Positions 33,837 to 41,546 of a stretch of 64,000 nt of DNA are shown here, piece by piece; position 1 is the stretch's first letter, and the number at the start of each line of letters is the position of its first letter. This stretch comes from JAFGPS01 sp964570855 (GTDB lineage Bacteria > Planctomycetota > Phycisphaerae > Sedimentisphaerales > Anaerobacaceae): the NCBI GenBank assembly GCA_964570855.1, contig CAZMZR010000003.1, forward strand, positions 1-64,000. Direction: 5' to 3'. The notes beneath the pieces are model-generated. The model did no database searches. It saw only the letters and a list, made by a program, of their open reading frames with translations, and was not told the origin of the DNA. The translations under genes were made by a program, and so were the position numbers.

Positions 33837-35633
33837 ATGGGGCAAATAGTAGTTCTTGACCAGAATATGGTGAATATGATAGCCGCAGGCGAGGTGATTG
33901 AACGGCCTGCCAGCGTGGTCAAGGAACTTACGGAAAACAGTATCGATTCCGGAGCAACAAAAATTACAGTATCTATCGAGGACGGCGGCAGAAAGTTAAT
34001 CTCTATCACCGATAACGGCTGTGGAATGGATGCCGACGACCTTGCGCAAGCATTCGAATCACATACCACCAGTAAAATTAAAACAAGCACGGATTTGCAT
34101 GGTATTGCAACGCTTGGATTCAGGGGCGAAGCATTGGCAAGCATTGCCTCTGTAGCGCAAGTCAAAGCTGTAAGCAGAGTTAAAGATTCGTTGGAAGCTA
34201 ATAGTATTGAGATCGATTGTGGTAATAAGGCCGATGTTAGCCCATGCAGTGCCGATTACGGCACAACAATTCAGGTCAGGGATATTTTTTACAAATTGCC
34301 CGCACGGCGTAAGTTTCTCAGAACCGCCAATACCGAAATGGGTCATATTACCGAGCAATTCACCCGTATCGCTCTGGCAAATAAACAACTGGAATTGACA
34401 CTCGTTCACAATGGAAGAGAGCTTTGTCGATTATCAGCAAATGACGGCCTTCGTCAGAGAATAACCGCATTGTTTCCAACATCTTCAGGCGGCATATCCG
34501 AAAACCTGATCGAAGCCGAAAGTAATGAAAAAGGGCTGCACATCTTCACCTTTATGGGCAAACCCGATATTTCAAGAACGAGCGGTAAATTTCAATATAT
34601 TTTCCTTAACGGCCGATTCATACGTGATAAATTTATTTCACACGCAATCAAAGAAGCTTATCGCGGACTCCTTGAGCCGAACAGGTTTCCTATTGTTTTT
34701 TTATTTATTCAGATGTCCCCTGAAGACTACGATGTTAACGTACATCCGACGAAAAACGAAGTGCGTTTTTACAACGCCAATTTCGTTCATTCGCAAATCC
34801 TCGGTGTTCTTCGGGAAAAGCTTTTAGGGACAAATCTTCAGACATCGGCAAAATTACCTTCGATCTCAGAGCAAAAAATCACCTCTACCCGTTTGGCATC
34901 CGGGCAAAACCGGAAAATTGCCGATGCAATGGCCGAATTTTTCAAAAAACACAGGCCCGCCCAAAGACAAGAGCATCTACGGTTCCAGCCAGGTTCATCC
35001 GGAACAAAAGGCGAGGCCTTGCCCGGAGCTTCATCACGAGATACATCGCGTGACACAGAATATGACAGAAAATTCCTGCAGATACACGATAGTTTTATCG
35101 TAGCCCAAACCAAAGAAGGATTTGTCTTGATCGATCAACATGCACTTCATGAACGCATCATATACGAAGATTTATGCAGACGGATACGAAAAAGCAAACT
35201 CCAGTCACAGAAACTGCTGATGCCTGAAAGCTTCGAGCTAACCGACAACCAGGCTGAGGTATTGGAGAAGAATACAAAACTGATAGAGCAATTAGGAATC
35301 GAGCTTGTCCCGTTCGCCCCCAGGACCATGGCTATCCAGGCCTTTCCTACCCTGCTGTCAAAGGCTGAGCCGCTGGATTTTATCCAGGATCTAATTGATA
35401 TCCTCGATAACAAGGATACAGGCTCAGACCCGGACAGATTGCTTGATGAAGTCCTGAACATGGCTGCATGCAAGGCGGCAATCAAAGCAGGCCAAAAGCT
35501 GACAACCAGTGAAATTGAACAACTGCTTGCCGATAAAGAAAACGTGGATTACTCAAGTCGTTGTCCTCACGGCAGACCCACAACAATTGAATTTACAATA
35601 AGCGACCTGGAAAAGCAATTTAAGAGAACCTGA
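33837..35633 (+). CDS. mutL: DNA mismatch repair protein MutL
   Basis: Couples mismatch recognition by MutS to strand excision. The 598-aa protein has the GHKL ATPase signature: VIERPASVVKELTENSIDSG (about residues 18-37), DNGCGM and HTTSKI with GFRGEALASI. The C-terminal dimerisation domain includes the Q-A-L-H-E-R element (FVLIDQHALHERIIYE). The endonuclease-type motif DQHALHERI-like and a terminal CPHGRP pattern (SSRCPHGRPTTIE) are present, as in nicking MutL forms. It is the first gene of an operon whose other members move cobalamin; its stop overlaps the next start by one base (TGATG). Confidence 0.95.
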   Translation: MGQIVVLDQNMVNMIAAGEVIERPASVVKELTENSIDSGATKITVSIEDGGRKLISITDNGCGMDADDLAQAFESHTTSKIKTSTDLHGIATLGFRGEALASIASVAQVKAVSRVKDSLEANSIEIDCGNKADVSPCSADYGTTIQVRDIFYKLPARRKFLRTANTEMGHITEQFTRIALANKQLELTLVHNGRELCRLSANDGLRQRITALFPTSSGGISENLIEAESNEKGLHIFTFMGKPDISRTSGKFQYIFLNGRFIRDKFISHAIKEAYRGLLEPNRFPIVFLFIQMSPEDYDVNVHPTKNEVRFYNANFVHSQILGVLREKLLGTNLQTSAKLPSISEQKITSTRLASGQNRKIADAMAEFFKKHRPAQRQEHLRFQPGSSGTKGEALPGASSRDTSRDTEYDRKFLQIHDSFIVAQTKEGFVLIDQHALHERIIYEDLCRRIRKSKLQSQKLLMPESFELTDNQAEVLEKNTKLIEQLGIELVPFAPRTMAIQAFPTLLSKAEPLDFIQDLIDILDNKDTGSDPDRLLDEVLNMAACKAAIKAGQKLTTSEIEQLLADKENVDYSSRCPHGRPTTIEFTISDLEKQFKRT

Positions 35634-36553
35634 TGAATAAATGGTGGCTATTGTTATTAATCTCATCTCTTGCCGTTATAGGATTCGTATTATTCCGTAT
35701 TCAAAACGACCAAACACCGGATGTAACCATTCCCTCCGGCAAGCCTGCAAGAATTGTCTCACTGGCCCCGAACCTTACCGAAATTCTTTTCGAGCTGGGG
35801 CTTGATGATAATATTGTGGCAGTTACCAGTGATAGTGACTATCCCGCCGGGGCAGCCGACAAAATTAAAGTAGGTACATTTTGGCAGCCAAATACAGAAG
35901 CTATCATAGCATGTAAACCGGATTTGGTGGTTACTTTGGACTTTGAGCAACAAAAAGCAGTTGCAGAGACATTAAGTCGGCTGGGCTATCGTGTTTTGAC
36001 ATTAAAGAGAGATAAAATTGAAGAGCTTTGGATATCTATTCAAAAAATCGGTTTGGCAACAGGTTGCAGGCAACGTTCTGATGAAATAATCAATAACATT
36101 AAAAGCAAATTGAGCGAATTGCAAAGTAAAACCATATCAATCGATAAAGTCAAAGTTCTATGGATAATTCAACCGGAACCTTTAAGAGTAGCAGGTAGAA
36201 ACACCTTTATAAACGAATTGATAGAGTTGGCCGGTGGTGAAAATGCTATCGGACCTACTATCCAGCAGTACCCATCTATAAGCACGGAAGAGCTTCTGGC
36301 CTGTGGTGCCGGCGTAATAATTCAATCGTCAATGGATTCCGGTGATATCGAACAACAACAGCAGGCCGCTGAGCTTTACTGGAGCAATTATCCAAATTTA
36401 CCTGCCGTCAGGAACAAAAGAATTTACGTGCTTAGTTCCGGAGCAACATTGAGACTGGGACCAAGATTACCAAAGGCGGTTGAAGAAATCGGTCGCTGCA
36501 TATTTCCGGACATATTTATAAGTGACCCAGCCGAATACGAGACCAATGAATAA
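35633..36553 (+). CDS. btuF: BtuF-like cobalamin/iron-chelate substrate-binding protein
   Basis: The periplasmic receptor for a BtuCD-type ABC importer. The 306-aa protein has an N-terminal membrane segment (WWLLLLISSLAVIGFVLF) without a lipobox, so it is probably tethered to the inner membrane. The mature domain starts PARIVSLAPNLTEILFELGL, the classic start of class III binding proteins, and it continues with GTFWQPNTEAIIACKPDLVV. Cobalamin is preferred over siderophores because a DUF71 gene and permease of the B12 group follow. No TonB receptor is in the window. It overlaps both neighbours. Confidence 0.85.
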   Translation: MNKWWLLLLISSLAVIGFVLFRIQNDQTPDVTIPSGKPARIVSLAPNLTEILFELGLDDNIVAVTSDSDYPAGAADKIKVGTFWQPNTEAIIACKPDLVVTLDFEQQKAVAETLSRLGYRVLTLKRDKIEELWISIQKIGLATGCRQRSDEIINNIKSKLSELQSKTISIDKVKVLWIIQPEPLRVAGRNTFINELIELAGGENAIGPTIQQYPSISTEELLACGAGVIIQSSMDSGDIEQQQQAAELYWSNYPNLPAVRNKRIYVLSSGATLRLGPRLPKAVEEIGRCIFPDIFISDPAEYETNE

Positions 36554-37271
36554 TATGAAAGAAAAAGTATTATTTTCCTGGAGTGGCGGCAAAGACAGCA
36601 CATTGGCCCTATACGAAATTCTAAAAAGCCATGATTATGAAATAGCCGCCCTGCTGACAACGATAACCGAGGAATATGACAGAATCAATATGCACGGCGT
36701 AAGGATGAATTTACTTGAAATGCAGGCGGACTCTCTTGGTTTATCTCTCGAAAATATACTCATTAATAAAAATACAACGGACAAGCAATACGAACATAAA
36801 ATGCGTCAGGTCCTGACGAAATATCTGGCTGCGGGAGTAACCTCAGTAGTTTTCGGAGATATTTTTTGGGATGACCTGAGGGAATACCGTGAAAACAATC
36901 TGAAAAAAGTGGGAATGACTGGGATATTCCCTTTATGGAAAATAAATACCGAAGCCCTCGCAAAAGATTTTATTAAATCGGCTTTCAAGGCGGTTATCAC
37001 CTGCATTGACACACAAAGTCTCGATAAGATATTCGTAGGTATGACATTCGATAACAAGTTCTTACTGAAACTACCTCCCAGCGTTGATCCATGTGGTGAA
37101 AATGGAGAATTTCATTCGTTCGTCTATGATGATCCGATATTTAAATACAGGATACCACATGCCATAGGTAAAATTGTTTCGAAGGACAATCGTTTTTACT
37201 ATTGTGATTTATTGTCCCAACAGGATCACCAAGTCACTGGTGACACATATCTAACAGGTCGGACAAACTGA
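36546..37271 (+). CDS. DUF71/Dph6-type PP-loop ATPase, likely B12 salvage
   Basis: An adenine-nucleotide alpha hydrolase of the COG2102 family, related to the diphthamide amidase Dph6. The ATP loop FSWSGGKDSTLALYE is at the N-terminus, followed by INMHGVR and the metal or substrate motif VVFGDIFWDDLREYREN (about residues 100-116). A comparative genomic study predicted that a bacterial branch linked to B12 genes acts in cobalamin salvage rather than diphthamide synthesis. That fits its place between btuF and btuC. The frame opens at a GTG (36522), but ATG 36546 or 36555 is better. Its reaction is unproven. Confidence 0.85.
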   Translation: MNNMKEKVLFSWSGGKDSTLALYEILKSHDYEIAALLTTITEEYDRINMHGVRMNLLEMQADSLGLSLENILINKNTTDKQYEHKMRQVLTKYLAAGVTSVVFGDIFWDDLREYRENNLKKVGMTGIFPLWKINTEALAKDFIKSAFKAVITCIDTQSLDKIFVGMTFDNKFLLKLPPSVDPCGENGEFHSFVYDDPIFKYRIPHAIGKIVSKDNRFYYCDLLSQQDHQVTGDTYLTGRTN

Positions 37272-38302
37272 TGACTGAAATATTAACGATAAAAAAACTG
37301 GCGGTCAAAGTTTGCATCGGTCTGGTTATACTTTTAGCTGTTATGTGTATATGCACTTTGTCAGGTACTCAAAAAATTTCTTTACAGAAAGTCCTTGACG
37401 GCCCCGGCCAAAAACCGGGCGAAAATATAGACTACGAAATTTTCGTTGGTTACAGGTTACCCCGGGTATTTCTCGCCGTTCTCGTAGGGGCCGCTTTAGC
37501 ATGCTCAGGTGTTGTTCTGCAGGCAATTTTACGAAATCCGCTTGCCGACCCTTATATCCTCGGGATTTCCAGCGGCGCCGGATTAGGAGCAATTATTGCA
37601 ATTATCTCCGGCATGACCTGGAGCCTCTGGGCCGGATCGCCATTAGCCATTTTCGCATTCATCGGTGCATTAACAACGGTCTGGCTTGTATGGAGTATCG
37701 GTCATTTTGCCGGCAGGTCCCAGGTCACTTCCCTGCTTTTAGCCGGAGTTGTTGTTAACGCTTTTTTCTCCGCCGTCATTATGTTTCTTACCTCGATAGC
37801 AAAAAGCGAACAGCTTCGCTCCATAATATACTGGTTGATGGGCAATATAACAGATAAAAGCTCCTCGGTACTATTAGCCGGTACCATCTGTATCACAGCA
37901 GGAATAATCTGTTTATTCAGCATTTCCAACAGACTAAATATTATCACGTTGGGAGAATACGAAGCGAAGGGGCTTGGCGTTGACACGGAAAAAACGAAAA
38001 TCCTCGCTTTTACTTTCACCGCTTTCATAACAGCAGTAGCCGTCAGCCTGAGCGGACTAATTGGATTCGTAGGGCTTATTGTCCCTCACGCAGTCAGGCT
38101 CGTTTTCGGTCCCGACCATCGCCAGCTACTGCCCTTAAGCGCGATAATCGGAGGCATATTCCTGGTGATTGCCGATACACTTGCCAGAACAATATTCGGG
38201 CAGGAACAGCTTCCGGTCGGAGTAATCACCGCCATTGCCGGCGGGCCGTTTTTTCTGATTTTGCTGGCAAGATATACTAAAAAAGTTAGCTGGTCAAAAT
38301 GA
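37271..38302 (+). CDS. btuC: BtuC/FecCD-type ABC transporter permease
   Basis: The inner-membrane channel of the cobalamin importer. The 343-aa protein has about ten hydrophobic segments. Typical family motifs are YRLPRVFLAVLVGAALACSG, NPLADPYILGISSGAGLGA and LIGFVGLIVPHAVRLVFGPDHR, the last being the cytosolic coupling helix. It overlaps the end of the DUF71 gene by one base and the ATPase gene by 4 bp. Confidence 0.92.
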   Translation: MTEILTIKKLAVKVCIGLVILLAVMCICTLSGTQKISLQKVLDGPGQKPGENIDYEIFVGYRLPRVFLAVLVGAALACSGVVLQAILRNPLADPYILGISSGAGLGAIIAIISGMTWSLWAGSPLAIFAFIGALTTVWLVWSIGHFAGRSQVTSLLLAGVVVNAFFSAVIMFLTSIAKSEQLRSIIYWLMGNITDKSSSVLLAGTICITAGIICLFSISNRLNIITLGEYEAKGLGVDTEKTKILAFTFTAFITAVAVSLSGLIGFVGLIVPHAVRLVFGPDHRQLLPLSAIIGGIFLVIADTLARTIFGQEQLPVGVITAIAGGPFFLILLARYTKKVSWSK

Positions 38303-39120
38303 GCAATACCGTAGAAATCAAAAACCTCACTTTTAGCTATACAGATAAGGTAATTCTGGACGACCTTAGCCTCGATGTAAAACAGGGGATATTCGTAGGT
38401 ATAATCGGACCAAACGGTGCCGGTAAAACAACCTTACTGAATCTCCTCTGTGGATTATTGAGACCCAAAACCGGTACTATCGAAATAGACGGGACAAATA
38501 TAGAATCTTTCACAGTCAGAGAACTTGCACAAAAAGTAGCCGTTGTCCGCCAGGAATTTGTACCTGTCTTCGATTTTACGGTGGCCCAGACCGTATCTAT
38601 GGCAAGAACACCATATTTGGGAACATTCGGATTTATGGGCAGAACAGACAGGCAAATAGTACACGATGCGCTCGAAGCAACCGATACAGGCATATTTGCC
38701 TCTCGTATTCTTGGAAGCCTTAGCGGAGGCGAACGACAACGGGTTTTTATTGCACGGGCACTCGCACAAAAAACACCGATTTTGCTCCTGGATGAGCCTA
38801 CCAGCTTTTTGGATTTGAAACATCAGGTCAACATATATGATTTACTCAAGGCGGCCCAGCTCGAACAAGGTAAAACGATCATTGCTGTCACGCATGATAT
38901 CAACCTGGCGGCCCAATATTGCGATGTAATATTGCTTCTCGGTTCCGATAGCAGCTTCAGATACGGCTATACAAAAGATGTTTTATCAGTTGAGCAAATC
39001 ACAAAAGCATTTGGTGTTAATATTTATTCCGGAAAAGTTGGTCAGGAACACTTTTTCATTCCATTGGGCAAACGTGCAAAAGACAGCGAACAGGCCAATA
39101 AAATGCAAGATAAAACCTGA
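38299..39120 (+). CDS. btuD: BtuD/FepC-type ABC transporter ATPase
   Basis: The nucleotide-binding subunit that powers import. The 273-aa protein has Walker A IGPNGAGKTTLLN (about residues 36-48), the signature LSGGERQRVFIARAL (about 138-152), Walker B ILLLDEPTSFLD and the switch His in VTHDINLAA. It ends the operon, and a terminator follows at 39254, with a candidate promoter between. Confidence 0.94.
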   Translation: MSNTVEIKNLTFSYTDKVILDDLSLDVKQGIFVGIIGPNGAGKTTLLNLLCGLLRPKTGTIEIDGTNIESFTVRELAQKVAVVRQEFVPVFDFTVAQTVSMARTPYLGTFGFMGRTDRQIVHDALEATDTGIFASRILGSLSGGERQRVFIARALAQKTPILLLDEPTSFLDLKHQVNIYDLLKAAQLEQGKTIIAVTHDINLAAQYCDVILLLGSDSSFRYGYTKDVLSVEQITKAFGVNIYSGKVGQEHFFIPLGKRAKDSEQANKMQDKT

Positions 39121-39169
39121 CCGTATCTCTTTTGTTTTCAAGGTGTTAGTTCCATTTAAACGATTTGTC

Positions 39170-39198
39170 TTGAATAATTATACCATCCTCCCTATACT
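39170..39198 (+). promoter_or_regulatory. Candidate promoter between btuD and the DksA-like gene
   Basis: TTGAAT (39170-39175), a 17-base spacer and TATACT (39193-39198). It lies upstream of the terminator at 39254, so it may drive either a short RNA of about 70 bases or the DksA-like gene by read-through. Confidence 0.45.
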
Positions 39199-39253
39199 TT
39201 TCGAGTTTGAATTAAGACCTTTGGCAAAACAAAGATTGTGCAAAACCTGTTTT

Positions 39254-39275
39254 AAAATGCTAAAATAGCATTTTT
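39254..39275 (+). terminator. Terminator downstream of the btu operon
   Basis: AAAATGCTA (39254-39262), loop AAA, TAGCATTTT (39266-39274) and one further T: a 9-bp perfect stem with an A run before and a T run after. Confidence 0.65.
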
Positions 39276-39326
39276 AGGGAAAATCCACAATAAAGAGTAT
39301 TAGCAACAAGAAAGGTAGAGAAAGAA

Positions 39327-39785
39327 GTGGCACAAAAACGCAAAAAGACTTCAAGGGAAAAAGTAAGCTCTACTCGAAAAAAGAAATGCGGCCTGACAGC
39401 CTCGGATATGAATCATTTTAGACAATTATTGTTGGAAAAACGCATCGAAATCCTCAGAAATGTATCAGAAATTGAAGACGAAGCTCTAAAGAAATCCAGA
39501 CTGGACGCAACCGGAGATTTGTCAAGCATGCCAATCCACATGGCGGACCTGGGAACCGACAACTACGAACAGGAATTCGCCCTGGGGCTTATGGATAGTG
39601 AAAGGAAACTTCTACGGGAAATTGATGAGGCCCTGGGACGCATCGAACAGGGAACCTATGGTACATGCACAGGTACCGGCCAAAAAATATCAAAAGCCCG
39701 TCTCGAAGCTCAACCATGGGCCAAATATTGTGTTGAATATGCACGATCGCTGGAAAAAGGCTTAGCGGTTGAGCAAGAAGAATAA
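39327..39785 (+). CDS. DksA/TraR-type regulator with degenerate zinc finger
   Basis: A 152-aa relative of DksA, which binds in the RNA polymerase secondary channel. After a basic N-terminus comes a long coiled coil (FRQLLLEKRIEILRNVSEIE), a conserved DLGTDNYEQEFALGLM stretch and the C-terminal finger TCTGTGQKISKARLEAQPWAKYC. Only two of the four zinc cysteines remain (second and fourth positions are Thr or absent), as in a subgroup of planctomycete and other homologues. The start is GTG at 39327. It is followed within 10 bp by yacG. Confidence 0.85.
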   Translation: MAQKRKKTSREKVSSTRKKKCGLTASDMNHFRQLLLEKRIEILRNVSEIEDEALKKSRLDATGDLSSMPIHMADLGTDNYEQEFALGLMDSERKLLREIDEALGRIEQGTYGTCTGTGQKISKARLEAQPWAKYCVEYARSLEKGLAVEQEE

Positions 39786-39793
39786 ACTTGAGT

Positions 39794-40009
39794 ATGAAAT
39801 ACCGATGTCCTATCTGCAATAAACATTTTAACCCCTTAAAAAAGGGACAATTCGAAAAAGCCGATTTCTTCCCTTTTTGTTCTGAGCAATGCAAGCTTAT
39901 CGACTTAGGTGCATGGCTGGATGTCCGCTATAAAGTAGCCTCCAGCTTGCAGTCCCAGGAATCAGACATACCCTCAAATACATCCACTTCCGATTCCGGT
40001 ATTCAATAA
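39794..40009 (+). CDS. yacG: DNA gyrase inhibitor YacG
   Basis: A small zinc-binding protein that in E. coli blocks DNA gyrase. The product is about 71 aa and has the four zinc cysteines in CPICNKHF and FPFCSEQCKLIDLGAWLD (about residues 6-40), followed by a flexible Ser-rich tail. A TTG two codons earlier (39788) is possible, but ATG 39794 is preferred. It probably shares a transcript with the DksA-like gene. Confidence 0.88.
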   Translation: MKYRCPICNKHFNPLKKGQFEKADFFPFCSEQCKLIDLGAWLDVRYKVASSLQSQESDIPSNTSTSDSGIQ

Positions 40010-40139
40010 ATAACCACATCAACATATAAAATCTTGTTTAAAAAGTCTTGAAATCGACCGATAATACATTATATGTACTTTTTTACGTTTACCCTTTACT
40101 AAACCAATGACGTTTGTAACCTTACCGAAAGGAGACAAG

Positions 40140-41465
40140 ATGGTCAGTGGCAAAGAAACATCCAAATTTACCGATGAATTACTCTTTCCTAAAATCTTTC
40201 AAACTTTCCGTATGGCTATACAACCAACCAAATTTATTATTACATTCTCGGCCCTTGCTATCATAAGCCTGTCCGGCTGGCTGATGGATTTCAGCAAGAC
40301 CGTTTGTGTAGCCCATAACAGTGCCGGTGAAACCCTATCAACAGAGTTGCAGATTTATATGATGGATCCGACACAAGTCAATTTTTTCATTGAAAATTAT
40401 AAGGGACAACAACAAGGCGAAGGAGTATTCTCTACACTATGGCATTTCGGCTCACAAAAGTACCATAACAGCCTGAAAGAACTTTTCGAATTGAACTTTG
40501 CAAGTATCGTGACAAATCTGGCCGACTGTTTCACAGCTTTGAGATGGGCACTAAGATACCATTTAATCTACTGCATTATTTTTGCTGGTATAATACTTGC
40601 CGTAATTTCCATTGCCGGTGGTGCCATTTGTCGAATTTCTGCTTTGCAAGTCGCCCTGGGTGAAAAACCGGGTCTGACCGAGGCTCTGCGTTATAGCATA
40701 AAAAGATTTACAAGCTTTGTCACGGCACCTATAGCCCCGATTACTATAATTATCTTCATTGGTTTTTTTGTTTTTCTTTTAGGATTGTTAGGGAATATTC
40801 CAAGGATCGGTGAATTACTGGTTGTTATCGGTTTGCCTTTGGCTTTAATTGCCGGTGTTCTTATCACCGTTGTTGTGATAGGAACATTTGCAGGATTCAA
40901 CCTGATGTTTCCTGCTGTAGCATACGACGGCTCCGACTGCTTTGACGCGATAAGTCGTTCCTTTAGCTATGTTTACGCAAGACCATGGCGGATGCTTTTC
41001 TACACTTCAATCGCCTTGGTTTATGGTTCAATTTGTTATATATTCGTTCGGTTTTTTGCTTTTTTATCACTCTTGATCTGCCACTGGTTTTTGCGACTCG
41101 GATTATGGGCAAAAAACGGCAGTCTCGAAACCAATAAACTCGACGCTATATGGCCGGAACCGGAATTTATGAAGTTAATGGATCCTTCAGGCCTAATCAT
41201 AACAAACTGGACGGAAAAAGCGGCGGCCTTTCTGATTTACTTATTCCTTCTGGCTGTTATCGGTTTGGTAGTCTCTTTCATTATTAATTTTTACTTCTCT
41301 GCCAACACTATCATCTATTCGCTTCTACGTAATAAAGTTGATAATACCGCTTTGGAGGATATTTATACACCTTCCGATAAAATAGAAACAGAACTAAATA
41401 TGAAGGATATTGAATTTCAACAAAACTCACAGGAATCAGAGCCGGGAGAACAAACTGATTCTTAA
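40140..41465 (+). CDS. Polytopic membrane protein
   Basis: A protein of about 441 aa with roughly six hydrophobic segments (residues near 35-55, 150-180, 210-240, 245-270, 290-320, 370-400, in start-corrected numbering). It has a large extracytoplasmic loop after the first segment and an acidic tail (DIEFQQNSQESEPGEQ). The start at 40140 is chosen because AAAGGAG lies just before it; an ATG 33 bases upstream lacks one. It resembles the large planctomycete family of unknown integral membrane proteins with tandem helical bundles. Function unknown. Confidence 0.6.
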   Translation: MVSGKETSKFTDELLFPKIFQTFRMAIQPTKFIITFSALAIISLSGWLMDFSKTVCVAHNSAGETLSTELQIYMMDPTQVNFFIENYKGQQQGEGVFSTLWHFGSQKYHNSLKELFELNFASIVTNLADCFTALRWALRYHLIYCIIFAGIILAVISIAGGAICRISALQVALGEKPGLTEALRYSIKRFTSFVTAPIAPITIIIFIGFFVFLLGLLGNIPRIGELLVVIGLPLALIAGVLITVVVIGTFAGFNLMFPAVAYDGSDCFDAISRSFSYVYARPWRMLFYTSIALVYGSICYIFVRFFAFLSLLICHWFLRLGLWAKNGSLETNKLDAIWPEPEFMKLMDPSGLIITNWTEKAAAFLIYLFLLAVIGLVVSFIINFYFSANTIIYSLLRNKVDNTALEDIYTPSDKIETELNMKDIEFQQNSQESEPGEQTDS

Positions 41466-41546
41466 ACGCCATAGCAATAATAGAGGAAGCTTATTATTTA
41501 TTTATAAATACAACTGAAGTTTTAGGAACTGTATTGCCAAGCGAAA

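Noticed and set aside
40039..40064. TAAA-N14-ACCGATAA upstream of the membrane protein gene
   Set aside because: Resembles a sigma-28 promoter, but the spacing is one base short and the -35 is poor, so it is not called.
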